DNA from: Maribacter sp.
Lineage (GTDB): Bacteria; Bacteroidota; Bacteroidia; Flavobacteriales; Flavobacteriaceae
DNA length: 10,759 nt
Assembly (NCBI GenBank): GCA_018679695.1
Contig: JAHHKH010000089.1
Span: 1-10,759, forward strand
Direction: 5' to 3'
This document shows, in pieces, positions 1-8,046 of the stretch (position 1 is its first letter; each line of letters begins with the position of its first letter). A program made the translations under genes and the position numbers. The notes under the pieces are model-generated. The model did not search any database. It was not told the DNA's origin and was given only the letters and a program-made list of their open reading frames with translations.

Positions 1-1614
1 GGTAAGGACTGGTCCGCAAGACTCAACATAAAACATTCACGAAAGAATGCCAATTGGCAGACGACGATTAGTAATGCACTTGTCTCCTTGGATAATCCCT
101 TGGCATATTTCATAAGTGGTGCCCAGTTCCCGATTGGACAAGTGATTTTTAGGGATGCACTTAATGGCGCTGAATTGGCTCGGTTGGATAATAGCGGGAT
201 TTTAGCAGGTGAATCAATTCAATATTTGGGTGCAGGAACATTACCCAATAATGCAATTATGGGAACAGCATCCTGGCTTAAGCAAAATAGATCCGATGAA
301 TGGATGAATCAATTGACCTTTAGAAAAAGTTCTGAAAACCATGATATCACTTTTGGTTTTGGGTCTGGTTTTTCAGATACGTCACTTTATACGCAAGGAA
401 GTTTTGGTTATGTTACCTATGAGCCCAATCCTAGAATGTTGCAGGTCACTTTGGAAAATCCGGGTCAAACCGTAATTGCCTTATCCGACTCAAACGGTTT
501 GAGTAATTACGGAGGATTGTTTTTTGATAATTCCAGAGCCGACGTAAGCCAATTGGCATTTTTTGCAAATGATCGATGGAAATTAAAGGATCGTTTACAT
601 TTGGATGTTGGCGTACGATATGAGTCTATTGGCCATAAAGGAAGCAAAGATCAAGCGGCTCCCCTTGAGCAAGATGGTGGTTATGACCGTGACCCAAATA
701 CAGCTTATGACAATGGCATCTTAGTGCCAACCGGGGTAAAGGACAAGTTTGATTTCAAGTACAATTATCTGTCGTATTCGGCTGCGATTAACTATAAATT
801 GAATGAGCATACCGCTGCTTTCACACGTTTTTCTTCAGGAAACAAAGCCCCTGAATTAAATTATTATTTCAATAATTTTTCCGGGGTCCCGATAAATCAA
901 AAAGGGGAGATACAGAAAATAACCCAGGCAGAAGTAGGATTAAAATACAGCAGTAATCAATTTTTAGCAATGATCACGGCTTTCTGGAGCCAACTGAAAG
1001 ACATTGGAATCGCCGATTTTCAATTTGACCCCGATGATGGTAGTGTATTTTATGCCCCAGTGCAGTTCAACGACTCCCGTACCTTGGGAATTGAATGGGA
1101 AACTGCCTATATGCCTATTCCATATTTCACCTTTAATTTCAACGGTACCCTCCAAATACCAAAAGCTACCAAATGGACCGTTTATGATGCAGCTGGATCC
1201 GTTGATCCCGATGACGATAACACAATTGACTATTCCGACAATACCTTGCCTTTCAATCCAAATCTGATGTTCAATCTTGGCATGGATTATCAGAATACGA
1301 AATGGAACGGTTTCTTCAAATGGCAATTCATGGGGAAACGGGAAGGTAATATTGCAAACGCATTTCAGTTAGCTTCCTATAGCATTTTCAATACAGGTCT
1401 GGGATATGATATCACTGAAAATATTTCTGTTAATGTGGTTGTATCGAATCTTTTCAATTCTCAAGGACTGGCGAATTTCTTTGGGCCAAATAACTTTGGC
1501 GCAAGCGCCAATGCTGCGACAGCGGATTTTATTCAAGCCAATCCGAATGCTAGTTTTGTTGTCGTTCCCGTTTTACCCAGAGGCACACTTTTGAGCTTGG
1601 CCTATCGTTTTTAA
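1..1614 (+). CDS. TonB-dependent outer-membrane receptor, C-terminal part (5' truncated)
   Basis: This is the C-terminal 537 residues of a TonB-dependent receptor; the frame is open from base 1, so the gene begins outside the window. Such receptors import large or scarce substrates through an outer-membrane beta-barrel with energy from TonB/ExbBD. What shows it: alternating polar/aromatic strands throughout, strand motifs such as DRLHLDVGVRYE (about residues 192-203 of the fragment), FTRFSSGNKAPELNYYF, a late VSNLFNSQG strand, and a terminal LLSLAYRF ending in phenylalanine, the usual barrel-assembly signal. The plug domain and TonB box are not in the window. No SusD partner follows; the next gene is a cytochrome/propeller lipoprotein on the same strand after 119 bp. 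The ligand cannot be told from the sequence; the neighbours suggest a sugar or glycoside. The family call is firm; the substrate is inference. Confidence 0.93.
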   Translation, partial: GKDWSARLNIKHSRKNANWQTTISNALVSLDNPLAYFISGAQFPIGQVIFRDALNGAELARLDNSGILAGESIQYLGAGTLPNNAIMGTASWLKQNRSDEWMNQLTFRKSSENHDITFGFGSGFSDTSLYTQGSFGYVTYEPNPRMLQVTLENPGQTVIALSDSNGLSNYGGLFFDNSRADVSQLAFFANDRWKLKDRLHLDVGVRYESIGHKGSKDQAAPLEQDGGYDRDPNTAYDNGILVPTGVKDKFDFKYNYLSYSAAINYKLNEHTAAFTRFSSGNKAPELNYYFNNFSGVPINQKGEIQKITQAEVGLKYSSNQFLAMITAFWSQLKDIGIADFQFDPDDGSVFYAPVQFNDSRTLGIEWETAYMPIPYFTFNFNGTLQIPKATKWTVYDAAGSVDPDDDNTIDYSDNTLPFNPNLMFNLGMDYQNTKWNGFFKWQFMGKREGNIANAFQLASYSIFNTGLGYDITENISVNVVVSNLFNSQGLANFFGPNNFGASANAATADFIQANPNASFVVVPVLPRGTLLSLAYRF

Positions 1615-1622
1615 AAATTCAT

Positions 1623-1643
1623 ACTGCGTCATTAGCAGTTTTT
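1623..1643 (+). terminator. Possible weak intrinsic terminator after the receptor gene
   Basis: Starting 9 bases after the receptor stop codon there is a 5-bp inverted repeat, ACTGC and GCAGT, around a 7-base loop, followed directly by four more T residues (a run of five counting the last stem base). Position and T tract fit a rho-independent terminator, but the stem is short. It could also be a weak or partial terminator allowing read-through into the next gene. Confidence 0.45.
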
Positions 1644-1656
1644 AACCATTCGACTT

Positions 1657-1677
1657 AAGTATATTTTCATACTTTTA
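1657..1677 (+). terminator. Second AT-rich hairpin with T tail in the same gap
   Basis: AAGTAT (1657-1662) and ATACTT (1669-1674) form a 6-bp inverted repeat around a 6-base loop, followed by TTA. It lies 43 bases after the receptor stop codon and could back up the hairpin at 1623. With one G-C pair the stem is weak, and such repeats arise by chance in AT-rich gaps. Confidence 0.25.
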
Positions 1678-1696
1678 GGTACATAACCCTAATAGG

Positions 1697-1728
1697 ATAT
1701 AACTTTCTGGTATCCTTCATAGTTATAT
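1697..1728 (+). promoter_or_regulatory. 8-bp inverted repeat just upstream of the cytochrome/propeller gene
   Basis: ATATAACT (1697-1704) and AGTTATAT (1721-1728) are exact reverse complements separated by 16 bases. The right arm ends 5 bases before the ATG at 1734. A second, shorter inverted repeat, AGGATA (1694-1699) and TATCCT (1711-1716), overlaps it. The site could be an operator or, if transcribed, a hairpin beside the translation start. TAACTTTC (1700-1707) differs by one base from the Bacteroidota -7 element TAnnTTTG, but I see no good TTTG at the right distance upstream. Function is inference; the symmetry is seen directly. Confidence 0.35.
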
Positions 1729-1733
1729 TAAAA

Positions 1734-4700
1734 ATGAACAAGCCACCATCAACTTCCTTTAATATCGGTTCATTTATTGTACGATTCAAAATACGTTTGT
1801 GGTTGTATATAGTTACAATACTTTTTGTTGGCTGTCAAACGTCGACTCGAACCGAATCATGGGATTATGAAATTGGATTTGAAGATCAATCCCCACAGGG
1901 TGTTCTCAGGTTTATTGACAATGGGGGAAGTCAACAAGTTGCAATGGTGTCTTTCGACTGGGGTACCAAGGTCTTAAAGGATGTTACCTTATCTACCAAT
2001 GAACTATCTGGTAATTTTGAACTTTTTGGAGAGGAGGCTATTTTAAATGGCGTTTTTATAGAAAATACCTTTAAAGGACATATTTCGGTCAATGGTGATG
2101 AATTTTCCTTTTCGGCCCAAAAACAATCAGAAGAACCTGTTGCTATCGACCGGTCGAATGTTAGCTATGTGTTGGCGGAGGCAGACTTGCCCGAATTGGA
2201 AAAAAACATTGACCATGCGGGTATAATTGCCAGTGCAGATAGAGAAAGTTTTATAAGGGGCGAACGCATCTATAGTTCCAATTGTATCAACTGCCACGGA
2301 AATCAAGATGTCGAAGGCTCTATACCTTTATCAACCAAATTCTGGGAACAAGAATTAAAGTCAGGTAACGATGCTTATTCTATGTACAGAACGATTACAA
2401 TGGGCTATGGTTCCATGCCACCACAACCTGTACTTACACCCCAAGAAAAGTACGATGTTATAACCTATATCCGCCAAGAATTTATCAAAGAGAACAAGAA
2501 TTTAGAACTGATTGCCAGCACACCTGGGTATTTGGCAAATCTACCGATTGGAACATCAAGAGGACCGGAAACTAAACCATATCAACCTTGGGCCGATATG
2601 GATTATGGAAATTTTTTTATCAATACCTATGAATTGGTCGATGAAGAGACAGGGATTGAAAGATATCATTCCCCAGGGCCAATCCCTTATCCCGATGAGG
2701 ATTATCTAAAGAATAATTTCGCCTACAAGGGCATTGCCGTTCGACTCGATGAAGGCAAGGGGGGCGTCTCTAAAGGAAAAGCTTGGATGATTTTCGACCA
2801 CGACCTGATGCGGGTCGCAGGGGGATGGGCAGGGGATGGATTCATCGACTGGAATGGTATTTTATTAAATGATAAACACGAGACCTATCCACGTACCATA
2901 GGAAAATTACACTTTGAAACACCTGTTGGGCCTGGGTGGGCCAATCCTGAAACGGCTTCTTTTGAAGACCCAAGATTTAGGGCTAGGGATGGCCGAGCCT
3001 TTGGGCCGCTTCCAAAGAATTGGTCTGACTACAAGGGGTTATATCATCACGGTGACAAGATTATTATTTCCTATACTGTCGGAAATTCAACTATTCTTGA
3101 AAAATTAGGAAGGGAAATAAGTGGTAATCAGACCGTATTTACCAGAACGTTGAATATAAGTTCATCTTCGTCCCTGCTGAAAATGAAAGTAGCGCCAGTT
3201 TCCAACAAAGTGGAAATTACGGGTGAAGGCGCATCCTTATCAAAGGAAGATGGATTTGTGATGATGACCGTGGAAAAATCAAAAGCGGTGAGGGTGAAAT
3301 TATTTATAACAAATAGCTCTTTTTCAGATTTGGCTGGGTTTGTGGCAAATTCTGTTTTACCCGAAGACTTAAATCAATATACAAAAGGCGGCCCCTCTCA
3401 TTATCCCGAAAAAATAAAAAGTGTGATAACATCGGGTTCTGAAGATAGACTTTTCGTTGTTGATCAACTCACACCTCCTTTTGATAATCCATGGGCCTGT
3501 CGAATGAAGCTCAGCGGAATCGACTTTCTAATGGATGCCAATAAGGCGGTAGCCTGCACTACCGATGGAGATATCTGGCTTATTACGGGCCTTACAAGCG
3601 GTTCAAACGAACTCACTTGGCAACGGATCGGGTCCGGACTTTTCCAGCCCTTGGGAATTAAGGTTATAAATGACAAAATTTATGTGATCTGTAGAGATCA
3701 GTTGGTGTTACTACGTGATTATAATGGGGATAATGAAACCGATTTCTATGAGAGTTTTAATCACGATCATCAGGTTACCGATCATTTCCACGAATTCGCG
3801 ATGGGTCTACAGGCCGACAAGCAAGGAAATCTTTACTATGCCAAAAGTGGAAGGCATGCCCGTGAAGCATTAATACCCCAACATGGTACTTTGTTGAAGG
3901 TTAGTGCGGACGGTTCAAATACAGATATCATAGCTACAGGCTTCAGGGCTGCAAATGGGGTATGTATTAATCCCGATGGAAGTTTTTTGGTCACTGATCA
4001 ACAGGGCTTCTGGAACCCGATGAACCGTATTAACTGGGTTGACGGAAAGAGCAAGTTTTATGGAAACATGTGGGGCTACAATCCCCCCAAGGACACGACA
4101 AGACTCGCCATGGAGCAACCCATGGTCTGGGTAGATATGAAGTTTGACCGCTCACCCTCAGAATTATTGTGGGTCGACAGTAAAAAGTGGGGGCCTTTAA
4201 ATGGCAGCCTCTTGAGTTTTTCATATGGATTCGGAAAAATCCAGCTGGTATTACATGAAAGTGTGCAGGGGCAGATGCAGGGTGGGGTTATCGACTTACC
4301 GGGGATTAAATTTTTGACAGGAGTTATGAGAGGTAGGTTCAATCCAGTTGACGGGCAACTTTATGCTTGCGGAATGTCGGCTTGGGGTACCAATCAAATG
4401 TTACGGGGTGGTGGTTTATATCGTATTCGATATACCGGCAGACCTCTTACGGTACCCATAAGAATGAAGACATCAGCTTCAGGTGTAGCACTAAGTTTTG
4501 AATCTCCTCTAGATCTGAAAAAAGCAGGGGATCTAGAAAACTATGAGGTAAAAACTTGGGACTTGATAAGAAGCAGTGCCTATGGTTCTGACCGTTTTAA
4601 CGAGCGGACCTTAAGCATATCCAAAGTCGTTGTTAATGGAAAAACTGCGAAGTTGTTTTTAAAGGATTTAAAACCTGTGGACGTAATGACAATTTCATAT

Positions 4701-4775
4701 GACTTAATGGATACTGATGGTAATCCTTTGCAGGGTACAGTACAAAATACGATTCACAATCTAAATGAGAACTGA
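1734..4775 (+). CDS. Cytochrome c / DUF6797 / beta-propeller lipoprotein
   Basis: A 1013-residue envelope protein. Residues about 20-34 are a hydrophobic segment ending in a lipobox (FVGC, Cys34), so it is probably a lipoprotein; the long N-terminus before it is somewhat unusual. Residues about 40-150 form a beta-rich domain I do not recognise. A class I cytochrome c domain follows, with CINCH at 184-188 and a likely axial Met at 223 or 228 (MGYGSMPP). From about 280 comes a DUF6797-type region (DYGNFF; then MIFDHDLMRVAGGWAGDG). Residues about 565-900 resemble the propeller of soluble quinoprotein glucose/sorbosone dehydrogenases (GFRAANGVCINPDGSFLVTD). The C-terminus (about 905-1013) is a beta domain ending NTIHN, as in related large proteins of Planctomycetes, Verrucomicrobia and Bacteroidota. 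An inference is that the propeller oxidises a carbohydrate and the haem takes the electrons; no cofactor site is proven. It follows the receptor gene and ends 4 bp from the convergent ThuA gene. Confidence 0.85.
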   Translation: MNKPPSTSFNIGSFIVRFKIRLWLYIVTILFVGCQTSTRTESWDYEIGFEDQSPQGVLRFIDNGGSQQVAMVSFDWGTKVLKDVTLSTNELSGNFELFGEEAILNGVFIENTFKGHISVNGDEFSFSAQKQSEEPVAIDRSNVSYVLAEADLPELEKNIDHAGIIASADRESFIRGERIYSSNCINCHGNQDVEGSIPLSTKFWEQELKSGNDAYSMYRTITMGYGSMPPQPVLTPQEKYDVITYIRQEFIKENKNLELIASTPGYLANLPIGTSRGPETKPYQPWADMDYGNFFINTYELVDEETGIERYHSPGPIPYPDEDYLKNNFAYKGIAVRLDEGKGGVSKGKAWMIFDHDLMRVAGGWAGDGFIDWNGILLNDKHETYPRTIGKLHFETPVGPGWANPETASFEDPRFRARDGRAFGPLPKNWSDYKGLYHHGDKIIISYTVGNSTILEKLGREISGNQTVFTRTLNISSSSSLLKMKVAPVSNKVEITGEGASLSKEDGFVMMTVEKSKAVRVKLFITNSSFSDLAGFVANSVLPEDLNQYTKGGPSHYPEKIKSVITSGSEDRLFVVDQLTPPFDNPWACRMKLSGIDFLMDANKAVACTTDGDIWLITGLTSGSNELTWQRIGSGLFQPLGIKVINDKIYVICRDQLVLLRDYNGDNETDFYESFNHDHQVTDHFHEFAMGLQADKQGNLYYAKSGRHAREALIPQHGTLLKVSADGSNTDIIATGFRAANGVCINPDGSFLVTDQQGFWNPMNRINWVDGKSKFYGNMWGYNPPKDTTRLAMEQPMVWVDMKFDRSPSELLWVDSKKWGPLNGSLLSFSYGFGKIQLVLHESVQGQMQGGVIDLPGIKFLTGVMRGRFNPVDGQLYACGMSAWGTNQMLRGGGLYRIRYTGRPLTVPIRMKTSASGVALSFESPLDLKKAGDLENYEVKTWDLIRSSAYGSDRFNERTLSISKVVVNGKTAKLFLKDLKPVDVMTISYDLMDTDGNPLQGTVQNTIHNLNEN

Positions 4776-4779
4776 ATAA

Positions 4780-5898
4780 TTATTTCAAATCGGTGATTTG
4801 AAGGTTCTTTTCAAGCCAATAACCGTCCTTATGGAATCCGTAGGGAGAAGGATTGTAATCACCGACAAAATCTACGTTGGCACTTTCAGGGACCATGGTA
4901 TCCATCGCCCAAAAAATACCATTCACCAATAGCCTCCTAACGCCTTCATTCAACATATCTGAAGATGAACCTATTGTTGAGGTAAAGGCTCTACCTCGCT
5001 TTCCATCTGTTAATTGATAACTCTTAGTCCATGCGATAGGCATAAGAATTTCGTTGACCTTGGCACCTTCATTGTTCTCTTTGGCTAGTTCATTGTCTGT
5101 AGGTTTCATTCCAAAAAAGATATCATCCTCATCATAATCCCCTTTTCTATTAATTACTTGACCTAAAACAATGGGTTGTGAATCACCAGGTAGTGGTAAT
5201 CGAACGCCGTAAACATCGGTAGAACCCCAGATATCACCACTTTTTATTCCATTGGAAATGGGATGCGTTTCTGCCCCTTCTGCAACTACGCCCCGCGTAC
5301 TTTGATGTTTGTGATGACCGTGATGCGAAATCCATTTTTCCCCTAAGACCAAACGACCAAAACCATCGGCCCATTCCTTTTTATCTCCTGAATAGCCATT
5401 ACTATAGTGATTAAAACTTGTCGTTGAATCTTCACCGAAATTGAAGGCATGTGTTGCAGTTCGTATGCCCATCACGGGCTTACCACTTTTAAGATAAGTA
5501 TCAATATGTTGCATCTGCTCATCGGGTAAGGCCCTAAATCGTGTGAAAATAACCATCATATCCGCTGATGACAAAACTTTGAGACCAGGTATATTCTTTG
5601 TAAAATTCGCATTGATAATTCCTGGATAGTCTGGGTCTTGGGCAAATAGTACAGTACTCTTAAAACCATGATGCTTTGATAAAATCTTAGCCAATTGTGG
5701 TAAAGCTTCTTCTGAACGATATTCTTCATCGCCTGAAATCAGGACAATATGCTTCGAATTTTCTTCATTACCAGTAAAGGTCAACCATTGTGCCTGTTCT
5801 TGATTGGCATTTTTAATAAAAATATTGGTTTCCTTTTTTTGTTCCTTACAAGCAGCTAATAGGATTATGCAAATGAAGATGTAAATAAGTCTTTTCAT
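4780..5898 (-). CDS. ThuA-domain lipoprotein
   Basis: A 372-residue protein with a lipoprotein signal: hydrophobic residues 4-16 and lipobox LAAC, Cys17. The mature part carries a ThuA-like (class I glutamine-amidotransferase-like fold) domain from about residue 49: IVLISGDEEYRSEEALPQLA, then MMVIFTRFRALPDEQM (114-129), GKPVMGIRTATHAF (139-152), the His-rich WISHHGHHKHQ (189-199), WGSTDVYGVR (224-233) and GRAFTSTIG (302-310). ThuA was named from the rhizobial trehalose/sucrose locus, where it works with ThuB, a Gfo/Idh/MocA enzyme, through 3-keto-sugars; its exact reaction in this lipoprotein group is unsettled. The sequence just after the cysteine, KEQKKE, is charged and might affect surface export. 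It is the last gene of a leftward operon, 26 bp after the epimerase gene. The substrate is unknown; the secreted location suggests it acts before uptake through the MFS carrier. Confidence 0.9.
   Translation of the reverse strand: MKRLIYIFICIILLAACKEQKKETNIFIKNANQEQAQWLTFTGNEENSKHIVLISGDEEYRSEEALPQLAKILSKHHGFKSTVLFAQDPDYPGIINANFTKNIPGLKVLSSADMMVIFTRFRALPDEQMQHIDTYLKSGKPVMGIRTATHAFNFGEDSTTSFNHYSNGYSGDKKEWADGFGRLVLGEKWISHHGHHKHQSTRGVVAEGAETHPISNGIKSGDIWGSTDVYGVRLPLPGDSQPIVLGQVINRKGDYDEDDIFFGMKPTDNELAKENNEGAKVNEILMPIAWTKSYQLTDGKRGRAFTSTIGSSSDMLNEGVRRLLVNGIFWAMDTMVPESANVDFVGDYNPSPYGFHKDGYWLEKNLQITDLK
4784..4802. terminator. Perfect 8-bp hairpin at the convergent gene ends
   Basis: TTCAAATC (4784-4791) and GATTTGAA (4795-4802) are exact reverse complements around the triloop GGT. 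The dyad starts 8 bases after the rightward stop codon and lies within the last codons of the leftward ThuA gene. It is followed on the + strand by a T-rich stretch. With only 4 bp between the two stop codons, this is the obvious place for a terminator of the rightward gene, possibly acting in both directions. Only two G-C pairs make it weak, so this is a candidate only. Confidence 0.4.
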
Positions 5899-5924
5899 TA
5901 ATTCTAAATTAAGGTTGTTCTGGT

Positions 5925-6764
5925 TTATATACCCATACCTTTCTTAATAAATTGTAATCCCTTGGTATAGATTTCGACCGCAGGTGAAAAATCCCTCCAA
6001 ACATTGATTGCGTTCGCAAAATCGGGATCAAGTCTACTAAAAGCCTCAATGGTCAACCAGCCATCATAATTAATCTCTTTTAGTGCGGTAAAAACGTCAT
6101 TCCAATGTACCAGTCCACTACCTGGGGTACCCCTATCGTTCTCACTAATGTGTACATGTTTTAAATACGGGGCGATAAGTTTTATGGCATTCGACTGACT
6201 TTTTTCCTCAATATGGGCATGGTGGGTGTCGTACATAGCACCAAGATTGGGTGAATCTATCTGTTCTACCAAAGAAGTTAAGTCTTCCATGGTATTATAT
6301 AAATAGCATTCAAACCTATTCAAGGCTTCTGGAGTTAAAATTAACCCAGAGGGCAAAGCATATTCTGCAACTTTTCGTAGTATCTCTGTACTCCATTTCT
6401 TCTCGTCGGCAGTTGGTGGTTTGCCAGTGAATAGGGAATTGGTTGAATGGTAAGGTCCGCAAAGAACTTCTGCATTAAGTTCGGAACACATGTCGACCGC
6501 CCATTTTAATTGGTCTAGTCCTGCTTCTCTAAATTCTTTTTTTGGACTTGCAATATTCGTCTCCGGGGTCAAACAAGTCACGCAAGTGACGCCCAACTCC
6601 ATTTCTGAAAAATGCCTGCCATGACCTGAATATTGTTTTGAATCACCAGCACCTAAAAACAGTTCAATACCATCAAATCCTGTCTCTTTTAGCGTATCAA
6701 TAATGGGGTAGTGTTCCTGTGTGACATGGGCGGTCCAGACCAGCATGTTCATTCCAATTTTCAT
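5925..6764 (-). CDS. D-tagatose/D-psicose 3-epimerase-like TIM-barrel enzyme
   Basis: A 279-residue cytoplasmic protein with no signal peptide, of the sugar phosphate isomerase/epimerase superfamily and close in motif to ketose 3-epimerases. Counting from the ATG at 6764, the metal-site motifs are TPEALNRFE (Glu146, with Glu152), YDTHH (Asp179), HVHISENDRGTPGSG (His205, Arg211) and TIEAF (Glu240). These match in order and spacing the Glu/Asp/His/Glu metal ligands and the substrate-binding Glu/His/Arg of D-psicose 3-epimerase, so an active metal-dependent enzyme that epimerises C3 of a ketose or keto-sugar is likely. The exact sugar is not predictable; related families include L-ribulose 3-epimerase and inosose-converting enzymes. 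I chose the ATG at 6764 over an in-frame TTG three codons upstream because MKIGMNMLVW is the typical first beta-strand and ATG is the stronger start. It lies 16 bp after the MFS gene and 26 bp before the ThuA gene, clearly in one operon. Confidence 0.92.
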   Translation of the reverse strand: MKIGMNMLVWTAHVTQEHYPIIDTLKETGFDGIELFLGAGDSKQYSGHGRHFSEMELGVTCVTCLTPETNIASPKKEFREAGLDQLKWAVDMCSELNAEVLCGPYHSTNSLFTGKPPTADEKKWSTEILRKVAEYALPSGLILTPEALNRFECYLYNTMEDLTSLVEQIDSPNLGAMYDTHHAHIEEKSQSNAIKLIAPYLKHVHISENDRGTPGSGLVHWNDVFTALKEINYDGWLTIEAFSRLDPDFANAINVWRDFSPAVEIYTKGLQFIKKGMGI

Positions 6765-6780
6765 AAAAAACAATTAATTC

Positions 6781-8046
6781 TTAATATTCAGTTGCTGGTA
6801 TCACTTCTTCATGGGGTGCGTTCTTGATTCCATGTTTTTTGACCCAAAACAAAAGAATAATGAAAAGGACAACCAGTATTACGGGAAAAGTAATTAAGTT
6901 TTGTAAAGTATTTTGACCTGCCGCTAGTTCCAATTCATCCCCAGTTAGGCCCATGGCTACGGCCTTCTCTCGTGCACTATCGATCCAACCTCCAATTATG
7001 GGTTGCAAGTTGCCCGTAAAAAACATGCCAATAGCTCCTATCACTGACATACCAAGAGCACCACTTTTTGGAATTTTTTCTGCGACAAAACCAATCATAT
7101 TTGGCCAGAAAAAACATACACCAAGAGCAAAAACAACTGCTCCCAAATATACAATACTACCTGTTAGTGTACTTAATAAAAAGATGCCGGACGCAGTTAG
7201 CACTGCAGAGCCGAGGAGTACTCCTGTCTGGTCATATTTATGTACAAACTCACCTCCGAAATAACGACCAATTGCCATAATACCAAATATAAGGGCCATA
7301 ATCAATAATGGGTCCGCCCCACTTTTATCTAAAACGAGGGTAGCCCATTGGGTAGGTCCAAATTCTGAAATCGCTGTCAGCATCATGCAGATTGCGATAA
7401 AAATAAACAAAGGTGTCGCCATTGCCTTTAGATTGCCTTTTATTGTAGCTGCTTCTTGTACTCTCGGTTTTGGAAATGTCTGTCCGAAGAATAAATAGGC
7501 ATAGATCAAGGTTGGAACCAATATTATCCAGATTTGCGCCTGCCACCCTAAATTTGCATTGGTCATAAAATAACTGATTAAACTTCCTAGAACAAGTCCT
7601 CCTGGAAACCACATATGGAACCTATTCATTAAGGTATTCATTTTTTTCCCTGTTGCACTATCGGTAATCATGGGATTGCAGGCCGCTTCGGTACAACCAT
7701 TGCCCAAACCTATGAGCAAAGTAGACAGAATCAAGCCCCAATAGCCACCGGAATATATGGTCAGTATAATTCCCAATGTATGTGATAAGAAGGCGAATTG
7801 CATGATTTTTTTGGGACCAATGGTATGGTATGTCAACCCACCGATAATCATGGCTATTGGAAATCCAAAGAACCACATAGAATTGATTTCTCCTAATTGC
7901 ATTGCAGTAAGGTCAAATGCCTCTCCCAATTCTGGTAAAACTCCTGCCCGTAGGCTAAATGAGAAGGCTGTAGTAATCAAAGCGAAACAGCTACCATAGA
8001 AAAGTCTATTGGCGTTTGCCACGGGTGTGACCTTGGTTTGTTCCAT
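6781..8046 (-). CDS. MFS transporter, FucP-like sugar permease family
   Basis: A 421-residue integral inner-membrane protein, the usual length for a 12-helix major facilitator. Hydrophobic segments begin around residues 14, 55, 82, 103, 148 and 170, and the C-terminal half repeats the pattern from about 210 to 400, with a polar loop (190-210) between the halves. GLGNGCTEAACNP (113-125) resembles the helix-4 motif of the fucose/glucose-galactose permease group, and GRYFGGE (260-266) sits where MFS proteins carry their G-rich loop motif. It has no signal peptide, and the C-terminus is short and hydrophilic. First gene of the leftward operon with the 3-epimerase and ThuA lipoprotein, so it most likely imports the sugar or keto-sugar these enzymes handle, probably with a proton. 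The ATG at 8046 has an A/T-rich leader and no Shine-Dalgarno. The 16-bp dyad at 8080-8095 sits 33 bases upstream and may control it. The substrate is unknown. Confidence 0.9.
   Translation of the reverse strand: MEQTKVTPVANANRLFYGSCFALITTAFSFSLRAGVLPELGEAFDLTAMQLGEINSMWFFGFPIAMIIGGLTYHTIGPKKIMQFAFLSHTLGIILTIYSGGYWGLILSTLLIGLGNGCTEAACNPMITDSATGKKMNTLMNRFHMWFPGGLVLGSLISYFMTNANLGWQAQIWIILVPTLIYAYLFFGQTFPKPRVQEAATIKGNLKAMATPLFIFIAICMMLTAISEFGPTQWATLVLDKSGADPLLIMALIFGIMAIGRYFGGEFVHKYDQTGVLLGSAVLTASGIFLLSTLTGSIVYLGAVVFALGVCFFWPNMIGFVAEKIPKSGALGMSVIGAIGMFFTGNLQPIIGGWIDSAREKAVAMGLTGDELELAAGQNTLQNLITFPVILVVLFIILLFWVKKHGIKNAPHEEVIPATEY

Noticed and set aside
88..90. TTG as a start codon for the receptor fragment
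   Set aside because: The same frame is open back to base 1 with receptor-like residues, so this is an internal leucine codon of a gene cut by the window edge.
964..1326. Antisense open frame of 120 codons inside the receptor gene
   Set aside because: Shadow of the real coding frame, with no recognisable domain and no start context; the same applies to the other overlapping frames within the eight genes.
6765..6773. In-frame TTG start three codons upstream for the 3-epimerase gene
   Set aside because: It would add only MFF before the typical MKIGMNM start; the ATG at 6764 fits the family better.
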